DNA of 41,001 bases from assembly GCA_904501915.1 (NCBI GenBank), contig CAJGCV010000003.1:1-41001 (forward strand). Direction: 5' to 3'. The notes beneath the pieces were generated by a model. That model was not told the origin of the DNA. It worked only from the letters and a program-made list of their open reading frames with translations, and did no database searches. Of this stretch, positions 14,864 to 22,804 are shown in pieces. A program made the position numbers and the translations under genes. Position 1 is the stretch's first letter; every line of letters starts with the position of its first letter. The DNA is from an uncultured Akkermansia sp. (GTDB taxonomy: Bacteria > Verrucomicrobiota > Verrucomicrobiia > Verrucomicrobiales > Akkermansiaceae).

Positions 14864-16600
14864 TTATGAAAAGAAGCGTCGGTTTCCGAAAAGGAGCCGC
14901 TTGACGGTATCCAGCGAATTATGGGCCGATTGCTCGGAAAGGCCTTTACAATAACCCAGTCCCTGCATGAAAGAAAGTCCGGGAGGCAGAGGCAGAGCAT
15001 GGCGGTCTACAGCAGCATCCAACAAGGCAGGACCATCAGCCGCAAGCCAGCTCTTGACCGCAGGAATAGCCTCACTTACACGAGATATGCGCCAGGCGCG
15101 CATACCTATAGCCCGGGCAACATCCGCAAAATTGGTGGCATGGAGCGATGTACCCAGTGGAGCTTTCATGCCATCCCGCATTTGCTCAATCGCAGCATAA
15201 TCCAACTCTGAGTTATTGTACACCAGCACTTTTACAGCCAGCCCCTCCTGCAGCAAGGTGAGCAAATCCCCCGCGAGCATGGAGATACCACCATCTCCGC
15301 ACATGGCTATGACCTGCCGCTGGGCATAGGTGGATTTTGCCCCGATAGCCATGGCCAGGGCACACCCCATAGAGCCGTGATTAAACGAGCCGAGAATCCT
15401 TCTTGTTCCCTGAGCCTGCAGATACCGTGCGCACCAGATATCCGGAGTGCCTGTATCCACGGTAAACACGGCATCAGGCTCAGCATGGTCACTCACCAGA
15501 CGCGTAAGGAGCTCCGGACGCAGCGGAGCATCTTCATCCACCACACGCAAAGGCTGGCAGATAGCAGCAACCTCCCGCGCATGATGCGTGAGACAGGAGC
15601 GCAGAAAGTCATCGGACCGGTTGGGTTGCAAGAGCTGCAATAACCGCCTGGCGACGGATTTCACAGAACCATGCACAGCCATAGCCAGAGGCACCCGGCG
15701 CCCCAGAGCAGCAGCATCGGCATCCACCTGAATAACTTTACCCCCCTGCGGCAGAAAATCGCGGTATGGGAAGTCAGTTCCCCACATAACCAGGACATCG
15801 GAATCCAGCACAGCATGCACTGCGCCGCCCCAGCCCAGCAGACCGGTCATTCCTACAGCATTCGGATTTTCCTTCTCCAGCAAATCCTTGGCGCGCAAAG
15901 TGTAGGCAACTGGAGCAAGCAGCCGCTTAGCGAGATTGATAATATCCTGTTCTGCACCTGCGCAGCCAATGCCACAGAGAAAGGTTACACGGCGCGCGCC
16001 ATTGAGCAACTCACCCATGCGCAGCAGCACTGTTTCATCCGGTTGCAATTCCGCCTTTTCCGCAGGCAGAACAGGCGATGCTGCTGCTTCATCCACCGCC
16101 GGCATGGCAGCTACATCTCCGGGCAGCACAAGCATTCCCACACCATGCCGGGCCCGGGATGTCCGCATGGCTTCAGCCAGCACGGGTGGCATCTGCCGCG
16201 GGCGACTCACTAATTCACTATAGGACACACACTCACGGAAAAAGAAATTCGGGTGAGTTTCATGAATATAGTGCGTACCAATCTGCAACGTGGGAAGATG
16301 CGCCGCTATAGCAAGAACCGAAGCCGCACTGCGGCTGGCATCATACAAACCATTGATGAGATGCATATTGCCAGGTCCGCAGCTACCACAGCACACAGCC
16401 AGTTCGCCCGTCAGCTGGGCTTCGGCACTGGCAGCAAAGGCTGCGGTTTCCTCGTGCCTCACATGTACCCAGCGTATGCGCGAATCGCGCTGCAATGCCT
16501 CCATGAGCGGGTGCAAAGCATCTCCCACCATGCCATAGATGCGGCGTATTCCAGCCGCAGCCAGCATCTCGACAACCTGGTCTGCTACAGTCTTCTCCAT
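14864..16600 (-). CDS. poxB: Pyruvate dehydrogenase (quinone) / pyruvate oxidase, ThDP-dependent
   Basis: A 578-residue protein collinear with E. coli PoxB, which oxidatively decarboxylates pyruvate to acetate and CO2 and passes electrons to the quinone pool at the membrane. Visible are the ThDP-activating Glu in VRHEETAAFA (about 51), SCGPGNMHLINGL, HETHPNFFFREC, the FAD-domain segment GIGCAGAEQD, the ThDP/Mg motif CGDGGISM (about 432-439) ending in YNNSELDYAAIEQM, and SFNHGSMG. The C terminus (SLDTVKRLLFGNRRFF) is amphipathic, as expected for PoxB's lipid-activated membrane anchor. The promoter predicts a leaderless message. Confidence 0.9.
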   Translation of the reverse strand: MEKTVADQVVEMLAAAGIRRIYGMVGDALHPLMEALQRDSRIRWVHVRHEETAAFAASAEAQLTGELAVCCGSCGPGNMHLINGLYDASRSAASVLAIAAHLPTLQIGTHYIHETHPNFFFRECVSYSELVSRPRQMPPVLAEAMRTSRARHGVGMLVLPGDVAAMPAVDEAAASPVLPAEKAELQPDETVLLRMGELLNGARRVTFLCGIGCAGAEQDIINLAKRLLAPVAYTLRAKDLLEKENPNAVGMTGLLGWGGAVHAVLDSDVLVMWGTDFPYRDFLPQGGKVIQVDADAAALGRRVPLAMAVHGSVKSVARRLLQLLQPNRSDDFLRSCLTHHAREVAAICQPLRVVDEDAPLRPELLTRLVSDHAEPDAVFTVDTGTPDIWCARYLQAQGTRRILGSFNHGSMGCALAMAIGAKSTYAQRQVIAMCGDGGISMLAGDLLTLLQEGLAVKVLVYNNSELDYAAIEQMRDGMKAPLGTSLHATNFADVARAIGMRAWRISRVSEAIPAVKSWLAADGPALLDAAVDRHALPLPPGLSFMQGLGYCKGLSEQSAHNSLDTVKRLLFGNRRFFS

Positions 16601-16607
16601 GCTCCGT

Positions 16608-16636
16608 ATTCTCGGTGCTCATAGCTTAAATAGCAA
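16608..16636 (-). promoter_or_regulatory. Promoter of poxB; predicts leaderless mRNA
   Basis: Minus-strand -35 TTGCTA (16636-16631), 17-base spacer, -10 GAGAAT (16613-16608), seven bases before ATG 16600. The -10 box is weak (4 of 6). It overlaps the stop of the upstream helix-turn-helix gene at 16638 only by abutting it. Confidence 0.5.
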
Positions 16637-16637
16637 A

Positions 16638-17273
16638 CTAACTCTCCACCTGTTTTCCCGGTTCAGTATCGGGGAAACGCCTCTGTGCTGCCCACAAGCG
16701 GTGCAGCCGTTCCTTACGAACCTCCTGTGCCCTCGCACGGGCGGCATTACGGCGGGCAGCCAGATTCCTGACGTCTCCCCGCAGATAATAAGAGACTATG
16801 CGCACCCCTGTGGATGTGACATGACGCAGCTTATACTCTTTCAACACCCGTAGTTTCACATACCGGGACAGTGTGCTGCGCGCCACCTGCAGAATACAGC
16901 AGGCTTCACATGCGCTGCATAGTTTCTCAGGAATTTTCTGCACTAAGGGCATACGTTTCTGCACCAGGCGGTGCACCACGCGGCGATCCCAATACAGACA
17001 AGCAGGCGAACCAGATTGTGAAACCAACTGATACCGGGCCTTGTTCTGATTGAGTAATGCCCGGGCGGTTCGCACAGACACGCCTAATTGTTCCGCAGCA
17101 TTGCGTGAGCTCACCCCCCATGGAGGTGCTGTCATATATGGCTTTCCACTTGCCACATCTACGCCTTTTGCTCCGGTTATTACTGATTCCGGGTACTTTA
17201 CCCCGGGCATGTTTATCAATCGAATGCCACCAACGCCTCGCAATGTGCGCGGCAGTAGCCTGGGAGCAATCAT
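16638..17273 (-). CDS. Orphan protein with two helix-turn-helix-like modules
   Basis: Up to 211 residues, very basic (pI high, more than 30 Arg). Two predicted DNA-binding modules: SSRNAAEQLGVSVRTARALLNQNK (around 54-77) and CSACEACCILQVARSTLSRYVKLRVL (around 118-143), the second with a cluster of five Cys. The end is an Arg/Ala-rich helix. The design recalls excisionase- or MerR-like site readers, but I do not recognise the family. The start is uncertain: ATG 17273 has GGGGGGAG just upstream, whereas ATG 17210 or 17135 would give 190 or 166 residues and begin nearer the first module. No mobile-element genes are nearby. Confidence 0.6.
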   Translation of the reverse strand: MIAPRLLPRTLRGVGGIRLINMPGVKYPESVITGAKGVDVASGKPYMTAPPWGVSSRNAAEQLGVSVRTARALLNQNKARYQLVSQSGSPACLYWDRRVVHRLVQKRMPLVQKIPEKLCSACEACCILQVARSTLSRYVKLRVLKEYKLRHVTSTGVRIVSYYLRGDVRNLAARRNAARARAQEVRKERLHRLWAAQRRFPDTEPGKQVES

Positions 17274-17614
17274 TTCGCTCCCCCCTTCTTCTTGTTATTC
17301 ATTTCTGTTGGGTGTTGGGGTTGGGTTACTCCTCCCTCCGTAAAGAAAAGAGTTTTGTTATTTTAATTCATCGCTGTCATCCGAAGCAATTATTTTATTT
17401 ACAACCTTCCTGACAGACTCAGTATCTGTATTTTATGCAAGCGATTCATGATTTTCACCCAACATCTCATTGTCACAAAGCAACGGCATCGCTTAATCAC
17501 AGAGTCTCAACACCATATCAGCGCATAACATTAAACGGCACAGGATACGTAAATATATGGAAACTTATCATAAGTTCTGTGCGCCGCCTTATTAGAGAAT
17601 CGCATCTGTTTTTG
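17274..17614. other. Gene-free stretch upstream of the helix-turn-helix gene
   Basis: About 340 bases, more AT-rich than its surroundings. On the minus strand it holds the possible promoter at 17360-17389, a purine-rich leader (GGAGGGAGGAG near 17330), and a possible ten-codon open frame (17302-17270) whose stop overlaps ATG 17273 as ATGA. It also holds small inverted repeats: AACTTAT/ATAAGTT (17562-17576) and AAGCGAT/ATCGCTT (17439-17445, 17488-17494). I see no RNA gene or repeat family in it. Confidence 0.4.
17360..17389 (-). promoter_or_regulatory. Possible promoter of the helix-turn-helix gene
   Basis: Minus-strand -35 TTGCTT (17389-17384), 18-base spacer, -10 TAAAAT (17365-17360). It would give an unusually long leader of about 80 bases for this window. 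Confidence 0.4.
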
Positions 17615-17655
17615 CAAAAAAAACAGGCCCGGCAGCGGAATTGCTGTCGGGCCTG
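17615..17655 (-). terminator. Intrinsic terminator of the LolA-like gene
   Basis: A 13-bp stem (17624-17636 with 17643-17655, one G-T pair), loop GGAATT; on the minus strand it is followed by eight or nine T residues. Confidence 0.9.
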
Positions 17656-17678
17656 GTTTCATGCACGATGTAATTGCC

Positions 17679-18404
17679 TTATTTCTTATCAGGCAAATCA
17701 TCCATTTCCAGATAATCCAGAGCGATGGTGCGGTCCGGGTTCTGAGGATTGCGCACCTCCAGTTTCATTTGTTTAAAGAACCAGGAGCCATCGCTGAGGC
17801 GCTGCACCGAGGTAATGGAGAAACGCTTTTTGAGTTTACCGTCGGCACCATAGCCATCAATCTGCCAGGTGGTGCCATTTTCCTTATCCACCCACATGCG
17901 CACCCAGGCAAACTGGCCCACCTTGGGGGTAGGATTCGGCACCTGCACGACATAACAATCGCGGCCTTTGATACGGGAATCATCACCGACATCGACCATT
18001 TGACCGCCTTGCCAGTACAGGAAGCGCAGTGAAAGGTCCTCGTAGCAGACATCCGTGCCGGCAATCGTCTGCGAGTACTGAGACGGTGCCATGACAACAG
18101 CTTTACCATTTTCCACGCGAATCAAATCGGCCTTCTCCTCCTTGATTCGCACATCAAAACGTTTCCAGGCATCAGCCTCTTTGTACTGGAAGGCAATCGT
18201 ATCGCCACGCACACTGAGGCTGAAAGGAATTTTGAGTTTCCCCTTACGGATACGCCCGGCCACATCCTTATTGCCCTGACTCACGGTCATCTCTCGCATG
18301 CAAGCCAGCAACTCATCAGCAGAAGGTTCCACCTCTTCCTGAGCAACCACGGGTCCCACAGCAAGCATCATGCAGGTCAGCAATATATTCTTCCAGATTT
18401 TCAT
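17679..18404 (-). CDS. LolA-like secreted protein (outer-membrane lipoprotein-sorting type)
   Basis: A 241-residue precursor with a signal peptide (MKIWKNILLTCMMLAVGPVVA, cleavage before QEE). The body has the alternating strand pattern of the LolA/LolB-like half-barrel, with YEDLSLRFLYW, a GRDCYVVQVPNP strand pair and WVRMWVDKENGTTWQIDGY, which resembles the outer-membrane lipoprotein-sorting group known from spirochaetes and Bacteroidota rather than classical LolA. It probably binds a lipid or lipoprotein in the periplasm. It has its own promoter and terminator, so it is a single-gene unit. It is divergent from the MauE-like gene. Confidence 0.7.
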   Translation of the reverse strand: MKIWKNILLTCMMLAVGPVVAQEEVEPSADELLACMREMTVSQGNKDVAGRIRKGKLKIPFSLSVRGDTIAFQYKEADAWKRFDVRIKEEKADLIRVENGKAVVMAPSQYSQTIAGTDVCYEDLSLRFLYWQGGQMVDVGDDSRIKGRDCYVVQVPNPTPKVGQFAWVRMWVDKENGTTWQIDGYGADGKLKKRFSITSVQRLSDGSWFFKQMKLEVRNPQNPDRTIALDYLEMDDLPDKK

Positions 18405-18410
18405 AGCGGT

Positions 18411-18419
18411 CTTATACCA
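18411..18419 (-). promoter_or_regulatory. Extended -10 promoter of the LolA-like gene; leaderless
   Basis: Minus strand reads TGG-TATAAG (18419-18411), an extended -10 element, with six bases to ATG 18404. The matching -35 region is poor. Confidence 0.6.
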
Positions 18420-18470
18420 TAATAGCGCATACTTGCACAGCTTTTATTTAATCGATGTTAGAATTACGTC

Positions 18471-18499
18471 TTGCAGAGGTGGTCCGGCTGGTGTAGACT
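18471..18499 (+). promoter_or_regulatory. Promoter of the MauE/DoxX-like gene; leaderless
   Basis: -35 TTGCAG (18471-18476), 17-base spacer, -10 TAGACT (18494-18499), then seven bases to GTG 18507. The longer open frame would begin inside the -35 box, so it is not real. Confidence 0.75.
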
Positions 18500-18506
18500 C
18501 GCCTGC

Positions 18507-18977
18507 GTGAAGTACAACCGTTTCGTCAACCTCCTGCTGAGCATCCTGCGCGTGGCTCTGGGAATATTTTTCCTGCTCACAGCATTGCAAAAGGTGGCAG
18601 GCATCAACGAAATGGCAGATTTTCTGACGCGCAGCCGCCTGCTGCCTGCCATATGTTCCTTTCCCCTTGCCTGTATCGGGCTTGCTATGGAGCTGGTAGT
18701 AGCGGTATGCCTGCTGAGCAAGCGGCAATACCGTGGAGCCACCGTCTGGGGTGTTGTCATGTGCAGTGTCTTTGTTCTACTGTACCTGCAGGCATGGGCA
18801 CGAGGACTGGAACTGAGCTGCAACTGCCTGGGTTCTCTGCATGAAATCACCAATTATCCCTTTGATACAGGAATGCGCATTCTTCTGCTGGGCGGCATGC
18901 TGCTGCTGCTGTGGGATTCCCGCCGGCCAGCCCCCACATTCATGAAGCTGCGCAAGTATGAATTTGAAGACTTCTGA
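18507..18977 (+). CDS. MauE/DoxX-like four-helix membrane protein
   Basis: A 156-residue protein with four predicted membrane helices. The pattern LRVALGIFFLLTALQKVAGI at the first helix, then ELSCNCLGSL before the last helix, fits the MauE/DoxX group. MauE-type proteins act in disulfide or electron transfer across the inner membrane, and the Cys-Asn-Cys pair is the likely redox site. Start GTG 18507 follows the -10 box by seven bases. A short hairpin (CCGGC/GCCGG, 18980-18992) follows the stop but its T-run is poor. No partner thioredoxin gene is adjacent. Confidence 0.75.
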   Translation: MKYNRFVNLLLSILRVALGIFFLLTALQKVAGINEMADFLTRSRLLPAICSFPLACIGLAMELVVAVCLLSKRQYRGATVWGVVMCSVFVLLYLQAWARGLELSCNCLGSLHEITNYPFDTGMRILLLGGMLLLLWDSRRPAPTFMKLRKYEFEDF

Positions 18978-19098
18978 ACCCGGCCGCGCCGGTTTATAAA
19001 ATTAGCCGTTCGCCTATACAAAGCATGCAGCATGGGCGGAACAAGCTACCGGAGAGCCTGTATCCACGGTCTTTTTTGACATGCGGAAAATTATAACC

Positions 19099-19127
19099 TT
19101 GCCAATAAGTGCTAAAATTGATAAAAT
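19099..19127 (+). promoter_or_regulatory. Promoter of carA-purA
   Basis: -35 TTGCCA (19099-19104), 17-base spacer, -10 TAAAAT (19122-19127); 20 bases to ATG 19148, leader about 14 bases with no Shine-Dalgarno sequence. Confidence 0.65.
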
Positions 19128-19147
19128 GCCACGGCTTAAGATAACAC

Positions 19148-20272
19148 ATGAAAGCAATTCTGGCATTAGAAGACGGAACGATTTTCGAAGGTAATTCCAT
19201 TGGAGCTACGGGAACGGTCACAGGCGAAGCCTGCTTCAACACCGCTGTAATGGGCTACCAGGAAATTGTGACAGACCCCGCCTACTGCGGGCAGATTCTG
19301 GCTATGACCTACTCACTCATCGGCAATTACGGCATTGTTGAGGAAGATAGCGAAAGCCCTGCTCCACAGGCCGCAGCCATTGTGATAGGCGAACTTTCCA
19401 ACCTGCACTCCAGCTGGCGCGCCGATTCTCCCATGGGTGAGTGGCTCAAAAAACACAATACCCCCGGTATCGAAGGCGTTGATACGCGCCGCCTGGCCCG
19501 CCACATCCGCATCAATGGCAGCATGCGCGCATGTGTCACCACCGAACTTTCTGCAGAAGATGCCGTAGCCCGAGCCAAGGCTTCTGCCTCGCTGGACGGC
19601 GCAGCACTGGCTAACACCGTAAGCACTAAGACCACCTATGCATGGCAGGGCGAATCCCGCCCGTGGAAACTCCCGAACAAGACAGCCGGCGATATGAGCA
19701 ACTACGGCACACTTGCCCCCGCCACCTGCAAGGTAGTTGCACTTGACCTGGGCGTGAAGGCCAGCACCCTGCGTGCCCTGCGCCAGGACGGATGCGAGGT
19801 AACCGTCATGCCCGCCACCAGCACAGCTGCCGAGATTCTTGCTCAGAATCCGGCTGGTCTGTTCCTTTCCAGCGGTCCCGGCGACCCCGCCGCACATGCG
19901 GAAATCATCAGCACTGTAAAAGAATTACTGGGCAAGCTTCCCATTTTTGGTCTGGGGCTTGGGCTTCAAATTCTCGGCATTGCGCTGGGAGGCTGCACAG
20001 ACCGTCTGAAATTCGGTCACCGCGGCGCCAACCAGCCGGTCAAGGACATGACCACCGGCAAGGTGGAAATCACCGCACCCAATCACAATTTTGTTCTGCA
20101 GGCAGCCTCCCTGCCCGCAGGCGTTGAGATTTCCCACATCAACCTGAACGATGACAGCGTAGCCGGCATTCTCTGCCGCAACAAAGCTGCCGCCGGACTC
20201 GAATACACCCCGGAAGCCCGGGATGGACGCACATTCGGTACGTTCATCGACATGATTAACGCAGCCAAATAA
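19148..20272 (+). CDS. carA: Carbamoyl-phosphate synthase small subunit with a degenerate glutaminase site
   Basis: A 374-residue protein with the full CarA architecture: the N-terminal domain (ALEDGTIFEGNSIGATG, FNTAVMGYQEIVTDPAY, GVDTRRLARHIR) and a class-I glutaminase domain (about 190-374). In a working subunit the nucleophile elbow is GICLGHQ; here it is GLGLGLQ, so the catalytic Cys is Gly270 and the following His is Leu273. The catalytic HPE triad strand is EYTPE, with Thr354 for His and Glu356 kept. Glutamine hydrolysis should therefore be impossible. The frame is intact and the rest is conserved, so it is not a pseudogene; it probably remains as a structural partner of CarB, which would use free ammonia. 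It precedes purA by 11 bases. Confidence 0.9.
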   Translation: MKAILALEDGTIFEGNSIGATGTVTGEACFNTAVMGYQEIVTDPAYCGQILAMTYSLIGNYGIVEEDSESPAPQAAAIVIGELSNLHSSWRADSPMGEWLKKHNTPGIEGVDTRRLARHIRINGSMRACVTTELSAEDAVARAKASASLDGAALANTVSTKTTYAWQGESRPWKLPNKTAGDMSNYGTLAPATCKVVALDLGVKASTLRALRQDGCEVTVMPATSTAAEILAQNPAGLFLSSGPGDPAAHAEIISTVKELLGKLPIFGLGLGLQILGIALGGCTDRLKFGHRGANQPVKDMTTGKVEITAPNHNFVLQAASLPAGVEISHINLNDDSVAGILCRNKAAAGLEYTPEARDGRTFGTFIDMINAAK

Positions 20273-20283
20273 ACATTTCTGAC

Positions 20284-21558
20284 ATGAACACATTAGTCAT
20301 AGGCTCCCAGTGGGGCGATGAAGGCAAGGGTAAGGTGATTGACTTCCTTACGGAAACCGCCGACCTTGTCGTGCGCAGCCAGGGTGGCAGCAATGCCGGT
20401 CACACGGTTATTGCCAACGGCAAGAAATACGTGCTGCACCTGGTGCCCTCAGGCATTCTCTGGGATAACAAAGTAAACATCATCGGCAACGGTGTTGTCA
20501 TCAACCCCACCGCTCTGGTGGAGGAAATCAATTATCTGCTGGAAAAAGGCGTAAGCATCACCCCTGAGAAACTTCTCATCTCAGACCGCGCCCATGTTGT
20601 GCTGCCCATCCACAAAGAGATTGACGCAGCTCAGGAAGAAGCGCTCGGTGACCAGAAGATTGGTACAACCAAGCAGGGTATCGGGCCGACTTACGCAGAC
20701 AAGGCACGCCGTATCGGTATCCGCATGATTGACCTGGCCGATGCAGACCGCCTGCAGAGCGTGCTGGAAGCGCGCATCAAGACCGCCAACGACGAACTCG
20801 CCCGCCTGGGCTGGCCGAAGGCTGACCCCAAGGTAACGCTGGATGCCGTCATGGCTGCCGCAGATGTTCTGCGCCCGCATATCACCAACACTATCCCTGT
20901 AGTGAACAAAGCGATACAGGCCGGCAAGACCGTACTGTTCGAAGGAGCTCAGGGCGCCATGCTTGACATTGATTTCGGCACGTACCCATTCGTGACCAGT
21001 TCCAACACGAGCGCTGGCGGCTGCTGCACCGGTTCCGGCGTCGCCCCCACCAAGATTGACAAAATCATCGGCGTATGCAAGGCGTACACTACACGTGTCG
21101 GTGCAGGCCCGTTCGTAACCGAGGACGACGAAATCGCCGACTACCTGCATGGTCTTGGTCGCGAGTTCGGTGCCACCACCGGGCGTCCCCGCCGCTGCGG
21201 CTGGACAGATGGCGTCGTTCTGCGCTTCTCTGCCATGTTCAATGGTTTTGACGAGATGGCAATGACCAATCTTGACGGCTTGGACGAACGCGATACCATT
21301 AAGATTTGCACCGCCTACAAGATGGGTGATGAGATTCTGGAATACCCCCCTGCCCGCATTGAGGACTGGGAGAAGTGCGAACCCATCTACGAAACCGTTC
21401 CCGGCTGGAAGCAGGACATCTCCAAGTGCACCACGTGGGACGAACTTCCCGAAAACTGCAAGGCATACGTCAAGCGCTTCGGCGAGGTTGTTGGATGCCC
21501 CGTTGGTTCCGTAGGTGTGGGGCCGGATCGCGAACAGACGATTCCTGTTCCCCACTAA
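20284..21558 (+). CDS. purA: Adenylosuccinate synthetase
   Basis: A 424-residue enzyme that joins IMP and aspartate using GTP, the first committed step to AMP. The N-terminal GSQWGDEGKGKVIDFL holds the phosphate loop and catalytic Asp; NAGHTVI supplies the catalytic His; IGTTKQGIGPTYADKARR and FEGAQGAMLDIDFGTYPFVTSSN are standard, as is ATTGRPRRCGW. All key parts are present. It starts 11 bases after carA without a Shine-Dalgarno sequence, so both probably share the promoter at 19099. A strong terminator follows. Confidence 0.96.
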   Translation: MNTLVIGSQWGDEGKGKVIDFLTETADLVVRSQGGSNAGHTVIANGKKYVLHLVPSGILWDNKVNIIGNGVVINPTALVEEINYLLEKGVSITPEKLLISDRAHVVLPIHKEIDAAQEEALGDQKIGTTKQGIGPTYADKARRIGIRMIDLADADRLQSVLEARIKTANDELARLGWPKADPKVTLDAVMAAADVLRPHITNTIPVVNKAIQAGKTVLFEGAQGAMLDIDFGTYPFVTSSNTSAGGCCTGSGVAPTKIDKIIGVCKAYTTRVGAGPFVTEDDEIADYLHGLGREFGATTGRPRRCGWTDGVVLRFSAMFNGFDEMAMTNLDGLDERDTIKICTAYKMGDEILEYPPARIEDWEKCEPIYETVPGWKQDISKCTTWDELPENCKAYVKRFGEVVGCPVGSVGVGPDREQTIPVPH

Positions 21559-21576
21559 ACGAGACTCTGCAACTTC

Positions 21577-21608
21577 AAAAAAAGCCGCACAAATGTGCGG
21601 CTTTTTTT
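21577..21608. terminator. Bidirectional intrinsic terminator between purA and rsmI
   Basis: A 14-bp stem (21577-21590 with 21595-21608) that includes an A-run on one side and a T-run on the other, loop AAAT. It serves both convergent genes. Confidence 0.92.
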
Positions 21609-22298
21609 TTAATTTCTCGGAGCATTCTGCCCACCAATGAGAACAACCATTTCCCCTTTCGGTGGTTTTGCCTTGAACTCTTCCAGCAGAGCAGCTGCGC
21701 TGCCACAGTGGTAGGTCTCAAAAACCTTGGTGAGCTCTCGAGCCACACAGATGGGCACCATGGGATCAATTTCGGCCAATGCCTGCACCGTCTTTACAAT
21801 GCGGAACGGGGATTCGTAAAAGATGCTGGTATAATCCGCCTGCACTGCAGCTTGCAACTGGGCAGCCTTGCGCCCCGACTTCACGGGTAAAAATCCGCCA
21901 AAGAAAAACGCATCGCTCGGCAAACCGGACCCCACCAGAGCCGTCACCACAGCAGACGGCCCAGGAAGCACCGTAAAAGCAACCTCGCGAGCCTTCAATT
22001 CCTGAATCAGGCGATACCCCGGGTCGCTGACGCCAGGCATACCCGCATCCGTCACTACTGCAAATTTCTCACCAGCAAGTGCGCGAGCTGCAATTTCCGG
22101 AGCACGCTGCGATTCATTGTGTTCGTGCAGACTGATGAGCTGCTTCTTGATGCCGTAATGCGAGAGGAGCATGCCGGTGTTACGCGTATCCTCACAACAC
22201 ACGCAATCCACAGACTCCAGCACCGCCAGCGCACGCCGGGTAATATCCTCGCGGTTACCTATGGGAAGCCCGACAAAGCTGACAGGATACTCAATCAT
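21609..22298 (-). CDS. rsmI: 16S rRNA 2'-O-ribose C1402 methyltransferase
   Basis: A 229-residue tetrapyrrole-methylase-fold enzyme. Diagnostic stretches are SFVGLPIGNREDITRRAL at the N terminus, EDTRNTGMLL, DAGMPGVSDPG (SAM site) and YESPFRIVKT. It methylates cytidine 1402 in the decoding centre, helped by RsmH. E. coli RsmI is about 286 residues; this one lacks the C-terminal extension, as many homologues do. Its ATG overlaps the lptE stop in ATGA (22295-22298), so it is the last gene of the bamD-lptE-rsmI operon. Confidence 0.92.
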   Translation of the reverse strand: MIEYPVSFVGLPIGNREDITRRALAVLESVDCVCCEDTRNTGMLLSHYGIKKQLISLHEHNESQRAPEIAARALAGEKFAVVTDAGMPGVSDPGYRLIQELKAREVAFTVLPGPSAVVTALVGSGLPSDAFFFGGFLPVKSGRKAAQLQAAVQADYTSIFYESPFRIVKTVQALAEIDPMVPICVARELTKVFETYHCGSAAALLEEFKAKPPKGEMVVLIGGQNAPRN

Positions 22299-22804
22299 CC
22301 GGCAATTAGAATAAGCGTGATATCATCCGCTATTTTGCGAGTAGCATAGGAAAGAGCAGCCTCCTGGGCAGACTGCGAACTACCTATCTGATTGAAGAAA
22401 TTAGCCATTTCTTCTTCCTCGCCAGAGAAGATGACTTCGCCAGTCTTCCGGTTCGTCACTTTATAAACGACATACACGCGAGCGCCGAGTTCCTTACTGA
22501 TATAGGTATCCTCTGAGTCCGTAAGAACGGTTTCGCGTTGAACACGCTTCACGCAACCTTCGACAATGAAATCAGCCTCATTTCTGGGAGCCATGCGGTA
22601 TGTACCATCAGACTGCAGGGAGTTCGCCATGGCAGTTGTCATCAGCATGCCTGCATTCGGATAAACGGTCTCATTATCAAACACATCCACAGCGAAGGTA
22701 TTCATATCCTTCAACTCAGCAGGCTTGATGCCACCCAGGTGGTAACCGCAAGAGACCAGAGCCAGCGCAGCCAGCGAAGTAATCAGAGTGCGAACAGATT
22801 TCAT
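22295..22804 (-). CDS. lptE: LPS-assembly lipoprotein LptE-like
   Basis: A 169-residue lipoprotein: signal sequence LITSLAALALVSC with lipidated Cys19 followed by GYHLGG, the hallmark of the LptE group, where LptE plugs the LptD barrel and delivers lipopolysaccharide to the cell surface. The body has the expected FAVDVFDNETVYPNAG strand and a C-terminal helix (AALSYATRKIADDITLI). It overlaps both neighbours by four bases (ATGA at 22801-22804 and 22295-22298), so translation is coupled. The identification rests on the N-terminal motif, size and location. lptD is not in the window. Confidence 0.8.
   Translation of the reverse strand: MKSVRTLITSLAALALVSCGYHLGGIKPAELKDMNTFAVDVFDNETVYPNAGMLMTTAMANSLQSDGTYRMAPRNEADFIVEGCVKRVQRETVLTDSEDTYISKELGARVYVVYKVTNRKTGEVIFSGEEEEMANFFNQIGSSQSAQEAALSYATRKIADDITLILIAG

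Noticed and set aside
17274..17614. A non-coding RNA or repeat in the gene-free stretch
   Set aside because: Only short inverted repeats were seen, with no promoter-terminator pair around them.
18471..18506. An upstream TTG start for the MauE-like gene
   Set aside because: It lies inside the -35 box of the gene's own promoter.
18980..18992. Small GC hairpin after the MauE-like gene as terminator
   Set aside because: Only five pairs with a three-base loop and a broken T-run; too weak to call.
19148..20272. carA as a pseudogene
   Set aside because: The frame is intact, all other motifs are conserved and it has a promoter and a downstream operon gene; only the glutaminase residues are lost.
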